A DNA stretch of 40,612 nucleotides from an uncultured Pelagibacteraceae bacterium (GCA_902564785.1 CACFCI010000008.1:1-40612), one strand, 5' to 3'. Shown: positions 9,799 to 18,882, counted from the first letter of the stretch. The notes: generated by a model from the sequence alone, not told the origin. Numbers and translations: made by a program.

Positions 9799-10626
9799 AT
9801 GAGTAATACATATCAAATATATTTAATTTCTGATTCAACTGGTGAAACTTTAGAGAGAATATTTTTAGCTCTTAAGGCTCAATTTTTAAATATAGAATAT
9901 AAGGTTCATTCTTATTCTTTTACAAGAACAGAAAATCAAATTTTTAAAATTTTAGAAGATGCCGAAAAAAATTCAAATGCAATAATTTTATATACTATTG
10001 TGGATAATAATTTGGCCAAATATTTAGCAAATGTAAGTGAGGATAAAAAAATCCCTTGTTTTGGTATTCTTGGAAATTTAATCTTAAATTTCTCAAAAAT
10101 TCTTAATCAAAAAGCAACTCATGAACCAAGCGGTCAACACATATTAAACGAAGAATATTATGATAGAATAGAGGCAATTCAATTTACAATGAATCATGAT
10201 GATGGAAATTTGATAAATGAAGTGCATAAGTCCGATATCATTCTTGTAGGTGTAAGCAGAACTAGCAAAACGCCCACATCTATTTATTTGGCCAACAAAG
10301 GATTTAAGACCTCAAATATTCCTTTAGTAAATGAAAATTCATTGCCCGAAACTCTTAAAAAAAATCCAAAAATTGCCTGTGTAGTAGGACTAAGTACCGA
10401 GCCAGAGAGATTGGCTGACTTAAGAAAAAACAGAATGAATTCTTTAAAAGAAACAGAAAATATTCAATACACGGATTTAGAAAATATCAAAAAAGAAGTC
10501 TTAGAAGCTAAAAAAACATTTCAAAAATATAGATGGCCCCTTATAGATGTAACAAGAAAATCCGTAGAAGAAACAGCTGCTTCTATAATTAAAATCCACG
10601 AAATATATTTAAGTAATGCTAAATAA
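9799..10626 (+). CDS. ppsR: pyruvate, phosphate dikinase / PEP synthase regulatory protein (DUF299)
   Basis: 275 residues. N-terminal YLISDSTGETLERI and P-loop GVSRTSKT (151-158) followed by PTSIYLANKG are the hallmarks of this bifunctional ADP-dependent kinase/Pi-dependent phosphorylase, which switches PPDK or PEP synthase off and on by threonine phosphorylation. Sequence alone does not tell which of the two is the target; alphaproteobacteria usually have PPDK. It is the homologue of the gene lying beside the Caulobacter and Rickettsia origins. Its 3' end overlaps maf by 11 bases. First gene of a rightward operon ppsR-maf-aroE-coaE-dnaQ. Confidence 0.92.
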   Translation: MSNTYQIYLISDSTGETLERIFLALKAQFLNIEYKVHSYSFTRTENQIFKILEDAEKNSNAIILYTIVDNNLAKYLANVSEDKKIPCFGILGNLILNFSKILNQKATHEPSGQHILNEEYYDRIEAIQFTMNHDDGNLINEVHKSDIILVGVSRTSKTPTSIYLANKGFKTSNIPLVNENSLPETLKKNPKIACVVGLSTEPERLADLRKNRMNSLKETENIQYTDLENIKKEVLEAKKTFQKYRWPLIDVTRKSVEETAASIIKIHEIYLSNAK

Positions 10627-11200
10627 AATTATTCTTGCCTCAAAAAGCAAGGTTAGAAAAGAAATTCTAGATAAAAATAATATTAAAAGTCTTGTTGTGC
10701 CTTCAAATGTTGACGAGGATATTGTTAAAATAAGTTTGTTAAAAGAAAAAGTGAGCCCGGAAATTATATCAAAAAATTTAGCAGAATTAAAAGCAAACAA
10801 AGTAAGCTCAAATAAAATAGACGAGATAGTATTGGGAGCAGATAGTGTAATAGATTTAAACGGTGAATTAATATCAAAGCCAGAAACCAGAGAAGAAGCT
10901 ATGACAATATTAAATAAGCTTAACGGTAAATCACATTTTTTAATTAGCTCTGTTTGTTTATCAAAAAATGGATCAATGATTTGGAATTATACCGATAAAG
11001 CCAAATTAACTATGAAAAATTTTTCTAATGAAGAATTAATAGATTATTTGTCTAAAATACCGGACGAAACTCTTTATGCTTATAATGTTTATCAAATAGA
11101 AGGAGAAGGAAGAAATCTTTTTTCAAGCATAGAAGGTGATGAAAACACAATTATGGGACTTCCAGTTAACAAAATAAAGGAATACATAGAATTATTATAA
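10616..11200 (+). CDS. maf: Maf-family nucleotide pyrophosphatase
   Basis: 194 residues. ILASKSKVRKEIL at the N-terminus matches the family's ASxSxxRxxLL phosphate-binding motif, and VLGADSVI holds the conserved active-site aspartate. Maf proteins hydrolyse non-canonical or modified nucleoside triphosphates to monophosphates and were first noted for inhibiting septation. The start lies inside the end of ppsR (11-base overlap) and the stop shares one base with the aroE ATG. Substrate subfamily is not clear to me. Confidence 0.92.
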   Translation: MLNKIILASKSKVRKEILDKNNIKSLVVPSNVDEDIVKISLLKEKVSPEIISKNLAELKANKVSSNKIDEIVLGADSVIDLNGELISKPETREEAMTILNKLNGKSHFLISSVCLSKNGSMIWNYTDKAKLTMKNFSNEELIDYLSKIPDETLYAYNVYQIEGEGRNLFSSIEGDENTIMGLPVNKIKEYIELL

Positions 11201-11994
11201 TGAAAAAATATTTAGTTATCGGAAATCCCATTGGTCATTCACTGTCACCAAAACTTCAGAATTATTGGTTAAAACAAAATAATATTAATGCTGTTTATGA
11301 TAAAATAAAATTGGTGGAAAATGAAATTAAAGAAATTATTCATGATATAAAAAAACAAAAAATAGCTGGTTGTAATGTTACTGTTCCATTTAAAAAAAAA
11401 GTAATTCCATTCCTAGACACATTAAGCCCTGAAGCAGAACAAACTCAGTCAGTAAATACAATTATTTTTGAAAAAGGTAATTTGATTGGGCACAATACCG
11501 ACATTTTTGGTTTTGATAAAGCAATTAAAAATTTAAATTTTAATATGAAAGGCAAAAAAGTTTTAATTTTAGGCGCTGGTGGCGTTGTTTCGTCAATAGT
11601 TTTTGCTCTTAAAAAAATGAATGTTCTAAAAATTTCTATTAGCAACAGAACCAAACAAAAAGCTGAAAATTTAAAAATTTTATTTGAAAATTTAAACATT
11701 TTAGAGTGGGGAAATCTGACAGACTTTGACGTAGTTATTAATGCTACAAGTCTTGGTTTGAATAATGAAGAAATAAATTTGGACTTTTCGAAATTTGGAA
11801 AAAATAAATTATTTTATGATGTTATTTATAATCCTTCCGAAACAAATTTTTTAAAAAAAGGAAAAGAACTGGGCAATATAACCGAAAACGGAGGAAAAAT
11901 GTTTATTTATCAAGCCTCTGAAGCATTTAAATTATGGCATGGAATTGAACCAGTGGTCAATTTCGAAACATTAAAACTTTTAAAAAATGATTAG
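11200..11994 (+). CDS. aroE: shikimate dehydrogenase (NADP+)
   Basis: 264 residues. Shikimate-binding GNPIGHSLSPKLQN near residue 8, catalytic lysine in NVTVPFKKKV (K65), catalytic aspartate in NTDIFGFDKA (about D101), and the nucleotide-binding LILGAGGVVSSIV. It reduces 3-dehydroshikimate to shikimate in aromatic amino-acid synthesis. Start overlaps maf (TAATG) and the 3' end overlaps coaE by eight bases. In the usual family the dinucleotide motif reads GAGGAA/SRA; GAGGVVSS here is a mild variation. Confidence 0.95.
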   Translation: MKKYLVIGNPIGHSLSPKLQNYWLKQNNINAVYDKIKLVENEIKEIIHDIKKQKIAGCNVTVPFKKKVIPFLDTLSPEAEQTQSVNTIIFEKGNLIGHNTDIFGFDKAIKNLNFNMKGKKVLILGAGGVVSSIVFALKKMNVLKISISNRTKQKAENLKILFENLNILEWGNLTDFDVVINATSLGLNNEEINLDFSKFGKNKLFYDVIYNPSETNFLKKGKELGNITENGGKMFIYQASEAFKLWHGIEPVVNFETLKLLKND

Positions 11995-12556
11995 AATTGG
12001 GATTTTAGGAAATATCGGTTCGGGTAAGAGTTATGTTGCGAAAAATTTGGGTTATCCAGTTTTTGATGCGGATTACGAAGTTGCAATGCTTTATAAAAAA
12101 AATAAAAAAATATTTTTAAAATTAAAAAAGCTATTACCCAAAAATATAAAATCTTTTCCTATAGAAAAACAGGAAATTACAGAGGCCATATTACAAAAAA
12201 AAGGTAATTTAAAAAAAATAATTAAGATAGTTCACGCTGAAATAAGAAAAAAAATGAAATTTTTTATGAAAAAAAATAAAAATAAAAAATATGTAGTACT
12301 GGATATTCCTTTACTACTAGAGAGCAATCTTAATAAAAAAGAAGATATTTTAATATTTGTAGAGTCTAAGAAATCGGATATTTTAAAAAAATTAACAAGA
12401 AGAAAAAATTTGAATAAGAAATTACTTAATAAATTTAGAAAAATTCAATTTTCATCACAATATAAAAAGAAAAAATCTCATTTTATAATCAAAAATGATT
12501 TTACCAAAAAAACAATTAATACTAGTATAAAAGACATTCTTCAAAAGATAAATTAA
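11987..12556 (+). CDS. coaE: dephospho-CoA kinase
   Basis: 189 residues. P-loop GNIGSGKS (8-15), then FDADYEVAMLY with the conserved DAD (28-30), and VLDIPLLLES typical of CoaE. It phosphorylates the 3'-hydroxyl of dephospho-CoA, the last step of CoA synthesis. The middle and C-terminal parts are unusually lysine-rich (runs such as KKKNKNKKYVV), in line with the A-rich codon bias of this genome. Neighbours aroE and dnaQ overlap at both ends, the usual alphaproteobacterial order. Confidence 0.94.
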   Translation: MIRIGILGNIGSGKSYVAKNLGYPVFDADYEVAMLYKKNKKIFLKLKKLLPKNIKSFPIEKQEITEAILQKKGNLKKIIKIVHAEIRKKMKFFMKKNKNKKYVVLDIPLLLESNLNKKEDILIFVESKKSDILKKLTRRKNLNKKLLNKFRKIQFSSQYKKKKSHFIIKNDFTKKTINTSIKDILQKIN

Positions 12557-13218
12557 TGAAAGAAATAGTTTTAGATACGGAGACTACGGGAATATCAGTT
12601 AAAGAAGGACACAGAATTGTTGAAATAGGATGTATAGAACTTGACAATTTAATACCAACTAAAAACAAGTTTCATTGTTACCTAAATCCAGAAAGAAAAG
12701 TTTCAGAAAAAGCCCTAAAGATCCATGGTTATACTGATGAATTTTTATCAGACAAAAAAAAATTTAATGAAATTAGTGATGAGTTTCTTGAATTCATTCA
12801 AGATAAAAGATTGGTTATTCACAACGCCGAGTTTGATTTAGCTCATATTAACAACGAACTTTCTTTATTGGGAAAAAAAAAAATTAAAAACAAGATCATA
12901 GACACATTATCTCTCGCAAGAGATAAATTTCCAGGGTCACTTACAAATTTAGATGCGCTATGTAAAAGATATAGAATTGATAATTCTAGAAGGGTATACC
13001 ATACAGCTATTATTGATTGTGAACTATTAGCAAAAGTTTATATAAACTTAATTGATCAAAAAGAACCAACATTAAATTTTCAAATTAATGAAAAACAAAA
13101 TTATGAAGAACAAATAAACAAAAAGTTATATTTTAAAGGAATAGTCAAACCAACAGAAGTAGAATTAAATAATCACAAAAAATATTTAAAAAATTCTCTT
13201 AAAAAAAACTTCTTCTAA
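12556..13218 (+). CDS. dnaQ: DNA polymerase III epsilon subunit (3'-5' exonuclease)
   Basis: 220 residues. The DEDDh exonuclease motifs are all visible: D7 and E9 in LDTETTG, D94 in HNAEFDLAH, and H149/D154 in YHTAIIDCELLA. It proofreads for the replicative polymerase. The C-terminal 50 residues are K/N/E-rich and less conserved, where the alpha-subunit-binding segment would lie. Last gene of the rightward ppsR operon. Its end overlaps the convergent secB by four bases. Confidence 0.93.
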   Translation: MKEIVLDTETTGISVKEGHRIVEIGCIELDNLIPTKNKFHCYLNPERKVSEKALKIHGYTDEFLSDKKKFNEISDEFLEFIQDKRLVIHNAEFDLAHINNELSLLGKKKIKNKIIDTLSLARDKFPGSLTNLDALCKRYRIDNSRRVYHTAIIDCELLAKVYINLIDQKEPTLNFQINEKQNYEEQINKKLYFKGIVKPTEVELNNHKKYLKNSLKKNFF

Positions 13219-13643
13219 TTAAATCTTTGATTGTATAAACTCTCAAAATCTATTTTTTTTTCAAATTTAATCCCAGGATAACCAGAGTTGTGAAGTAAAT
13301 TTAAAAAAGATTTTTCTAGATCAGGATATATTTCTGTTTGTACATCACAAAGAATAATTTTTTCTAATTCTTTTTTGTCTTGAATATTTTCGTTAATTTT
13401 AATTACACTTGAATATAAAATTTCAAAATAAGATTTTTTTTTATCATCACTATTATCTTCAAATTTAAGGCAAGTATTTACTTCGACCATTTTATTTTTT
13501 AGAGGTTTAGAATTTATATCCACTTTTAATTTATATTTTGTAATTTTATCTTTTACATGAAGGTATGTTTCTATATCTGGTGTTTCGCTAGAAATATCTT
13601 TGATGAATTTTAATAAAATTTTATAATTTTCTGTCATTGTCAT
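13215..13643 (-). CDS. secB: protein-export chaperone SecB
   Basis: 142 residues, near the family's usual 150-160. The central beta-rich core and the C-terminal LLHNSGYPGIKFEKKIDFES, followed by LYNQRF, match the SecB pattern NLLxxxGFPxLxLxxIDFxALY. It keeps precursors unfolded and hands them to SecA. It lacks the negatively charged, zinc-contacting tail of some homologues. ATGs at 13643 and 13637 are both possible; either lies inside the end of fxsA (overlap 17-23 bases). Conservation is modest, but neighbours dnaQ and fxsA support the call. Confidence 0.85.
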   Translation of the reverse strand: MTMTENYKILLKFIKDISSETPDIETYLHVKDKITKYKLKVDINSKPLKNKMVEVNTCLKFEDNSDDKKKSYFEILYSSVIKINENIQDKKELEKIILCDVQTEIYPDLEKSFLNLLHNSGYPGIKFEKKIDFESLYNQRFN

Positions 13644-14046
13644 CTTCTATATCTTCAAATTCACCTTCAATGAAATTATTTTTTTCTTTATCTTTTTTAG
13701 AAAATTTAATTAAGATTTTATTTAAAATAAATTTCCTGCTTAGAGGAAAAATCAATAAGAAACCAATTAAATCTGTGGCAAAACCGGGAATTATCAGCAA
13801 AAGTGCCGCAAAAGCAATTGCAGCCCCTGAAATTACTTCAGAAGTTGGTAATTCATTTTTATTTAATTGTTCAAAACCTGATCTAAGTGTATTTAGACCT
13901 TCATATTTAGCATAGTAAACACCAACTATAGCTGTAGAAAAAATGAGTAAAATAGTTGTAATGGCACCAATTTGTGAACCAATTTTTATTAAAAGATAAA
14001 TTTCTATAATAGGTACTAGAATAATTACTAAAAAAATTGGGTTCAT
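13621..14046 (-). CDS. fxsA: FxsA family membrane protein
   Basis: 141 residues with predicted helices near 3-20, 25-45 and 70-100. The N-terminal VPIIEIYLLIKIGSQIGAIT and the LLIIPGFATDLIGFLLIFP segment are FxsA signatures. FxsA in E. coli is linked to exclusion of phage T7 by the F plasmid; its normal role is unknown. The C-terminus is acidic (EGEFEDIEDD). Co-transcribed with secB, which starts inside its end. The secB-fxsA pair and a divergent Tim44-domain gene are a common alphaproteobacterial arrangement. Confidence 0.88.
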   Translation of the reverse strand: MNPIFLVIILVPIIEIYLLIKIGSQIGAITTILLIFSTAIVGVYYAKYEGLNTLRSGFEQLNKNELPTSEVISGAAIAFAALLLIIPGFATDLIGFLLIFPLSRKFILNKILIKFSKKDKEKNNFIEGEFEDIEDDNDRKL

Positions 14047-14104
14047 TTGTCTTTAATCTAAATTGCTGGTTGAAATTAATCAACATAGTAATTACTATAT
14101 TCTC

Positions 14105-14701
14105 ATGAGTTACAGTTTTGAGTATATAGATATAATATTATTAGCGATGATTGCTGGATTTATCTTTTTAAGATTAAGAGCAATACTTGGAAAAAGAACT
14201 GGTTTTGAAGGTAAGCCAACATCTCAGCTAAAAGAAGTGCTGAAAACAGTAAATCAAGATAAATCAAAAAAGATTAACGAAAAATTTGATGACGAAGCTC
14301 AACAGGAGTTTTTAAAAGGAGCTAAGATTGCATACGAAACAGTTATTACCGATTTTAGTGACAATGATAATAAGATAACTACCAGCAGACAGCTTTTAAA
14401 CAATGAAATTTATAATCAGTTTAATCAAGCACTAAAAGAAAGAAGTTCAAGAGGACACTTTGCTGAAATTACGTTTATTGGTGTTAATTCTGCGATAATA
14501 AAAGAGCATAAGAAAATTGGTAAGATTTTAAATGTAACTGTAGATTTTATAGCAGAAGTTATTACTTGTATTAGGGATAAGGACAAAAAAATTGTGTCTG
14601 GTGATCCAGAAAAAATTAAAAAGATTTATGACACATGGGTTTTTTCAAGAGATACCACATCTTCAAATCCAAATTGGCAGCTTGTCAATATTTTAACTTA
14701 A
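14105..14701 (+). CDS. Tim44-like domain protein, membrane-anchored
   Basis: 198 residues from the ATG at 14105; an in-frame TTG at 14063 would add 14 residues of unlikely sequence. One membrane helix at about 8-25 is followed by a charged linker and a C-terminal Tim44-like domain (about 70-198: FLKGAKIAYETVITDFSDND, then RGHFAEITFIGV and DTWVFSRD near the end, typical of the fold). Bacterial homologues are called TimA or Tim44-domain proteins and the function is not settled; mitochondrial Tim44 tethers Hsp70 to the import channel. It abuts the smr gene directly. In many relatives mltA lies between them. Confidence 0.85.
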   Translation: MSYSFEYIDIILLAMIAGFIFLRLRAILGKRTGFEGKPTSQLKEVLKTVNQDKSKKINEKFDDEAQQEFLKGAKIAYETVITDFSDNDNKITTSRQLLNNEIYNQFNQALKERSSRGHFAEITFIGVNSAIIKEHKKIGKILNVTVDFIAEVITCIRDKDKKIVSGDPEKIKKIYDTWVFSRDTTSSNPNWQLVNILT

Positions 14702-15124
14702 TTGAATAAAAATATATCAAATAAAAATAAAAAAGACTGGGAGAATTTTGTTAATAGCAAAGAAAAATTACCAGATAAAGATTTAAAATTTCAAACTAAG
14801 AAAACAATAAAAACAAGGTCGATAGATTTACACGGTTACACTTTAGATGAAGCCAATAAAGCCATTGACAACTTTATAAGAAACGCTTTTTTTGAAAATG
14901 TTAACAAACTAATTGTTGTTACTGGGAAAGGCCTTCATTCTGAGAATGAAAAAGATCCTTACGTATCAAAGGATCTTGGTATTTTAAAATATTCGGTTCC
15001 AGAATTTATTTCAAATGATAGTGATTTAATGAGTATGATTAATGAAATAACAGATGCTAAATTGGAAGATGGTGGTGGTGGAGCGTTTTATATTTTTTTA
15101 AAAAAAAATAAAATTACAAAATAA
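14702..15124 (+). CDS. Smr-domain protein (putative nuclease)
   Basis: 140 residues. The Smr domain spans about residues 38-137 with [11 protein letters not shown] (LHGYT at 43-47), [11 protein letters not shown] and a [12 protein letters not shown] end. Smr domains have DNA-nicking or RNA-cleaving activity in some proteins. The start is TTG, immediately after the TAA of the Tim44-domain gene with no gap, and no ATG lies nearby, which supports TTG. The 3' end overlaps convergent hslU by 11 bases. Exact substrate unknown. Confidence 0.87.
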   Translation: MNKNISNKNKKDWENFVNSKEKLPDKDLKFQTKKTIKTRSIDLHGYTLDEANKAIDNFIRNAFFENVNKLIVVTGKGLHSENEKDPYVSKDLGILKYSVPEFISNDSDLMSMINEITDAKLEDGGGGAFYIFLKKNKITK

Positions 15125-16487
15125 ATTTTGATAAATCTGTATCTTTTACCAATGTGTCTAAATTTTTATTAATATATTCTTTATCAATAACAATTTTTTC
15201 ACCTGAACGATCAGTAGCTGTAAAGCTAATTTCGTCTAAGATTTTTTCGATAATAGTATGCAATCTTCTTGCTCCAATATTTTCAACAGTAGCATTTACC
15301 TCAGAAGCAATATTGGCTATTGCATCTATCCCATCATCAGAAAATTCAAGATCTACATTTTCAGTTTTCAAAAGAGCTACGTATTGTTTGATTAAACTAA
15401 AGTCTGGTTCTCTTAAAATTCTTTTAAAATCCTCACTAGTTAAAGCTTCAAGCTCAACTCTAATAGGTAATCTTCCTTGTAACTCAGGTAATAAGTCAGA
15501 TGGTTTTGCAAGTTGGAAAGCTCCAGATGCAATAAATAAAATGTGATCTGTTTTTATTGGACCATGTTTAGTATTGACCGTTGTTCCCTCGATCAAAGGC
15601 AACAAATCTCTTTGAACACCTTCTCTTGAAACATCTCCACCAACTCTATCAGTTCTTGCTGAAATCTTGTCAATCTCATCTAGGAAAACTATTCCATTAT
15701 TTTCAGTTGAAAGTTTTGCTGCTTTAATAATTTTATCTTGTTCAATTAATTTATCCGATTCATCATTTATTAAAATTTCATGAGATTCTTTTACTGTCAT
15801 TTTTTTCTTTTTTTCCTTATTCCCCATTGATTTACCGATCATCTCTCCAATGTTGATCATTCCAACATTTGCCCCAGGCATTCCAGGTATTTCAAAAGAA
15901 GCGCCACCAGAACCAGTATCACTTACAGCAATTTCAATTTCATTGTCGTCCAAATCACCATTTCTTAACCTTTTTCTAAAACTTTCCCTTGTTGCTAAAC
16001 TTGCTTTTTTTCCAACTAAAGCATCCAAAACTTTTTCTTCAGCTGCTTTTTGAGCTTGTGCAAATACTTCTTTTCTTTTTTTTACTTTTTCCATTGAGAT
16101 GGCTATTTCAATTAAATCTCTCACTATTTGTTCAACATCTCTTCCTACATATCCAACTTCAGTGAATCTTGTAGCCTCAACTTTTACGAAAGGTGCTTCA
16201 GCTAATTTTGATAATCTCCTAGAAATTTCAGTTTTTCCAACACCAGTTGGTCCAATCATTAGAATATTTTTTGGCAAAACCTCATTTTTCATTTCACCTT
16301 TTAGTGCTTGACGTCTCCATCTATTTCTTAATGCAACAGCGACAGCTCTTTTGGCTTTGTTCTGTCCAACGACAAACCTATCTAGTTCTGAAACAATTTC
16401 TCTTGGAGACAATGAACTAACTAAAGAAGTTTCTTCTTTTTGATTTTTATCTTTTGGATGAAGTTGAGTTACGTTTGAATTATCCAT
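15114..16487 (-). CDS. hslU: HslU, ATPase subunit of the HslUV protease
   Basis: 457 residues. [20 protein letters not shown] at the N-terminus, Walker A GPTGVGKT (79-86), the pore/I-domain region in the middle, Walker [11 protein letters not shown], and a C-terminus ending DLSKFIL, which inserts into HslV to activate it. AAA+ unfoldase that feeds substrates to HslV. About 20 residues precede the usual start ([20 protein letters not shown]), unlike E. coli but common in alphaproteobacteria. The ATG shares one base with the hslV stop. Confidence 0.98.
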   Translation of the reverse strand: MDNSNVTQLHPKDKNQKEETSLVSSLSPREIVSELDRFVVGQNKAKRAVAVALRNRWRRQALKGEMKNEVLPKNILMIGPTGVGKTEISRRLSKLAEAPFVKVEATRFTEVGYVGRDVEQIVRDLIEIAISMEKVKKRKEVFAQAQKAAEEKVLDALVGKKASLATRESFRKRLRNGDLDDNEIEIAVSDTGSGGASFEIPGMPGANVGMINIGEMIGKSMGNKEKKKKMTVKESHEILINDESDKLIEQDKIIKAAKLSTENNGIVFLDEIDKISARTDRVGGDVSREGVQRDLLPLIEGTTVNTKHGPIKTDHILFIASGAFQLAKPSDLLPELQGRLPIRVELEALTSEDFKRILREPDFSLIKQYVALLKTENVDLEFSDDGIDAIANIASEVNATVENIGARRLHTIIEKILDEISFTATDRSGEKIVIDKEYINKNLDTLVKDTDLSKFIL

Positions 16488-17002
16488 TATATTTTTTCAA
16501 TTTTAACATTATCGTTTGTGAAAACACATATATCTGCAGCAACTTTTATTGCTTTTTTAGCAACTTCTTCAGCTGACATGTTGCCCTCCATTAAAACTTT
16601 TCCAGCTGCTAATGCATAATTACCACCAGAGCCTATTCCAATTACATCCCCCTCTGGCTCTAAAACATCACCAGTTCCAGAAATAATATAACTATTACTT
16701 TTATCTCCAACCGCCATTAACGCCTCTAATCTTCTTAAATATTTATCAGTTCGCCAGTCCTTTGCTAATTCAACAGCAGCTCTAGATAAATTTCCTGCAT
16801 GTTTTTCTAATTTTCCTTCTAATCTTTCAAATAAAGTTAGTGCATCAGCAGTTGATCCTGCAAAACCAGCAACTACATCTCTTTTTTCGATTTTTCTGAC
16901 TTTTGAAGCTGTGCTTTTAACAACAGTATTCCCCATACTGACTTGTCCATCACCAGCAACTACTACTTCATTATTTTTTCTTACTAGCACAATTGTTGTC
17001 AT
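16487..17002 (-). CDS. hslV: HslV, peptidase subunit of the HslUV protease
   Basis: 171 residues. [10 protein letters not shown] places the catalytic threonine at position 2, exposed after Met removal, so no propeptide is needed; then [16 protein letters not shown] and [12 protein letters not shown] are family motifs. Many alphaproteobacterial HslV proteins have a short N-terminal extension before the TT; this one does not. Forms the HslUV heat-shock protease with the next gene. A heat-shock-type promoter is visible directly upstream and would give almost no leader. It is divergent from hisB. Confidence 0.97.
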   Translation of the reverse strand: MTTIVLVRKNNEVVVAGDGQVSMGNTVVKSTASKVRKIEKRDVVAGFAGSTADALTLFERLEGKLEKHAGNLSRAAVELAKDWRTDKYLRRLEALMAVGDKSNSYIISGTGDVLEPEGDVIGIGSGGNYALAAGKVLMEGNMSAEEVAKKAIKVAADICVFTNDNVKIEKI

Positions 17003-17009
17003 ATCTAAT

Positions 17010-17037
17010 AAATGGTAACTATTTTTGATACTTCAAG
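17010..17037 (-). promoter_or_regulatory. putative heat-shock (sigma-32) promoter of hslVU
   Basis: On the minus strand CTTGAA (17037-17032) is followed, 14 bases later, by TACCATTT (17017-17010), a 6/8 match to the sigma-32 -10 element CCCCATNT. Both elements and their spacing fit RpoH promoters. The -10 ends only seven bases before the hslV ATG, so the transcript would start at or next to the start codon. No Shine-Dalgarno sequence is seen. Prediction from motif only. Confidence 0.5.
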
Positions 17038-17051
17038 TGTCCAGACTGATA

Positions 17052-17080
17052 TTGATATAGTGAGATTATGTATGTATACC
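17052..17080 (+). promoter_or_regulatory. putative housekeeping promoter of the his operon
   Basis: TTGATA (17052-17057, 5/6 to TTGACA), a 17-base spacer, and TATACC (17075-17080, 4/6 to TATAAT). Transcription would start near 17087, about four bases before the hisB ATG at 17091. No his-leader peptide or attenuator fits in this space. Confidence 0.45.
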
Positions 17081-17090
17081 TTTAAAATAT

Positions 17091-17681
17091 ATGGCTAGAA
17101 AAGGAAAAGTATCTCGGAAAACAAAAGAAACCAGCATTAATGTTGAAGTAAATATTGATGGTAAAGGTAAATACCAAATAGATACTGGCATAGGCTTTCT
17201 AGATCATATGCTTGAGCAACTATCAAAGCATTCTTTAATTGATTTAAAAGTTAAAGCAAAAGGAGATACTCATATCGATCTTCACCACACAACAGAGGAC
17301 ACAGGAATTGCGATCGGTGAAGCTTTAAAAAAAGCTGCTAAAAAATTTGTAGGAATTAAAAGATATGCGCACACAGTAATTCCGATGGATGAAACATTAA
17401 CAAGGGTTGCTATAGATGTTTCAAACAGACCTTATTTGATTTGGAAGGTAAAATTAAAAGTTGAGAAACTTGGCGAGATGGATACCGAATTATTTAAAGA
17501 ATGGTTCCAAGCGTTCTCTCAATCTGCTGGTATTACAATGCACGTTGAAAATATTTATGGCGACAATAGCCATCACATTATTGAGTCTTGCTACAAAGCA
17601 TTAGCAAGATCATTAAGAGCTGCATTAGAGATGGATCCAAGAAACAAGAAGAGCATTCCATCCACTAAAGGCTCACTATAA
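17091..17681 (+). CDS. hisB: imidazoleglycerol-phosphate dehydratase
   Basis: 196 residues, a single-domain HisB without the histidinol-phosphatase domain of the enterobacterial fusion. Metal-binding motifs [15 protein letters not shown] and [17 protein letters not shown], plus [14 protein letters not shown] near residue 34, are all present. It dehydrates imidazoleglycerol phosphate in step 6 of histidine synthesis. First gene of the rightward his operon, divergent from hslVU, an arrangement also found in Rhizobiales. Confidence 0.98.
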   Translation: MARKGKVSRKTKETSINVEVNIDGKGKYQIDTGIGFLDHMLEQLSKHSLIDLKVKAKGDTHIDLHHTTEDTGIAIGEALKKAAKKFVGIKRYAHTVIPMDETLTRVAIDVSNRPYLIWKVKLKVEKLGEMDTELFKEWFQAFSQSAGITMHVENIYGDNSHHIIESCYKALARSLRAALEMDPRNKKSIPSTKGSL

Positions 17682-17686
17682 GTTTA

Positions 17687-18313
17687 ATGAACGTCACAAT
17701 TGTTGATTATAATTCGGGCAATATAAGCTCGGTGATAAACTCTTTTAAGGAGGTTGCCAAAGATAAAGTAAATATCGAAGTAACCTCGGATTTAAATAAG
17801 ATCAAGTCTTCAGATAAAATTGTATTACCAGGGCAGGGTTCGTTTAAGAGTTGTGTTGATGCACTTAACAGCATCAGTGGTTTAGTTGATACTTTAAGTG
17901 AATTTGCCATTAATAATAAAAAGCCACTTTTAGGAATTTGTGTTGGATTGCAAATGTTCGCAGATATTGGCTATGAAGAAACTGAAACGAAAGGCCTTGG
18001 ATGGATATCTGGCAAGGTATCAAAAATAGATAATCAAAATGGAAAATATAAACTTCCTCACATTGGTTGGAATGAAATTAATATTGTTAAAGATAGTAAA
18101 ATTTTTAAAGATATAGAAAGTAATTCACATATGTATTTTGTTCACAGCTATGAATTTGTACCAGAAGATAAAAATGTAATTTCATCAACAACTGATTATT
18201 CATCAAATATTGTTTGCTCTGTTGAAAAAGAAAATATATTTGGAACACAATTTCACCCTGAGAAGAGTGATAAAATTGGATTACAAATTATAGAAAATTT
18301 TATGAATTTATAA
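17687..18313 (+). CDS. hisH: imidazole glycerol phosphate synthase, glutaminase subunit HisH
   Basis: 208 residues. Class I glutamine amidotransferase: nucleophile C85 in LLGICVGLQMF, and H190/E192 in GTQFHPEKS complete the triad; IVDYNSGNISSV is the usual N-terminus. It hydrolyses glutamine and channels ammonia to HisF, encoded two genes downstream. It starts five bases after the hisB stop. Confidence 0.97.
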   Translation: MNVTIVDYNSGNISSVINSFKEVAKDKVNIEVTSDLNKIKSSDKIVLPGQGSFKSCVDALNSISGLVDTLSEFAINNKKPLLGICVGLQMFADIGYEETETKGLGWISGKVSKIDNQNGKYKLPHIGWNEINIVKDSKIFKDIESNSHMYFVHSYEFVPEDKNVISSTTDYSSNIVCSVEKENIFGTQFHPEKSDKIGLQIIENFMNL

Positions 18314-18315
18314 AT

Positions 18316-18882
18316 ATGAAAAAGTTTATTCTAATACTTATATGCATTTTATTTGTTACGCAAAATACGTATGCTAAAATAATTTATTGTTTTAAGGCTA
18401 ACAAGGGTAACGAATTAATTAAAACTACAATCCCAACTGATTTAATAAATTCGGATGAAATAAGGTATTTTTTAATTGATGATAAAAAAAAAAAATTTAT
18501 TCAAATAAAATCATTCTATGAGGGCTCAGGAGATATTAAATATTCATGGGAGGATAACAACACATATAGATTTTATTATGACAATTTGATTGAAGGCGAT
18601 GAAAAATTTGAACTTTGGAATAAAGCAAAATTTATAAAATTTAACAAAAATGAAATCATCATTAGTATTGATTTTGAGACAAAATCACAAAAAAAAAGAA
18701 GGTATAAACTAGAGTTAGATAGAATTGCAGGGATATTGCTGATAGCAAATATTGAACTTAACGAGCTTGGTGAGGAAATTGTTACTGATGAACAAGGAAC
18801 AATTTATACTAAAGATGAAGATAAATTTAGATTGTATATAAAGGACAAAAAATATTTTTGTGAAGAACACAAAAATTTATAG
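18316..18882 (+). CDS. hypothetical exported protein inside the his operon
   Basis: 188 residues, not recognised. It begins MKKFILILICILFVTQNTYA, a clear signal peptide with likely cleavage after TYA at residue 20. The mature part is rich in K, E, D, Y and I, looks beta-rich, and has cysteines near its start (IIYCFKAN) and end (KKYFCEEHK), which could form a disulfide in the periplasm. It starts two bases after the hisH stop and ends five bases before hisA, so it must be in the his transcript. A secreted protein has no obvious part in histidine synthesis; the operon may only provide expression. Confidence 0.85.
   Translation: MKKFILILICILFVTQNTYAKIIYCFKANKGNELIKTTIPTDLINSDEIRYFLIDDKKKKFIQIKSFYEGSGDIKYSWEDNNTYRFYYDNLIEGDEKFELWNKAKFIKFNKNEIIISIDFETKSQKKRRYKLELDRIAGILLIANIELNELGEEIVTDEQGTIYTKDEDKFRLYIKDKKYFCEEHKNL

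Noticed and set aside
11987..12556. Possible frameshift in the lysine-rich poly-A stretches of coaE
   Set aside because: The frame is continuous, P-loop and DAD motifs are in place and the length is normal.
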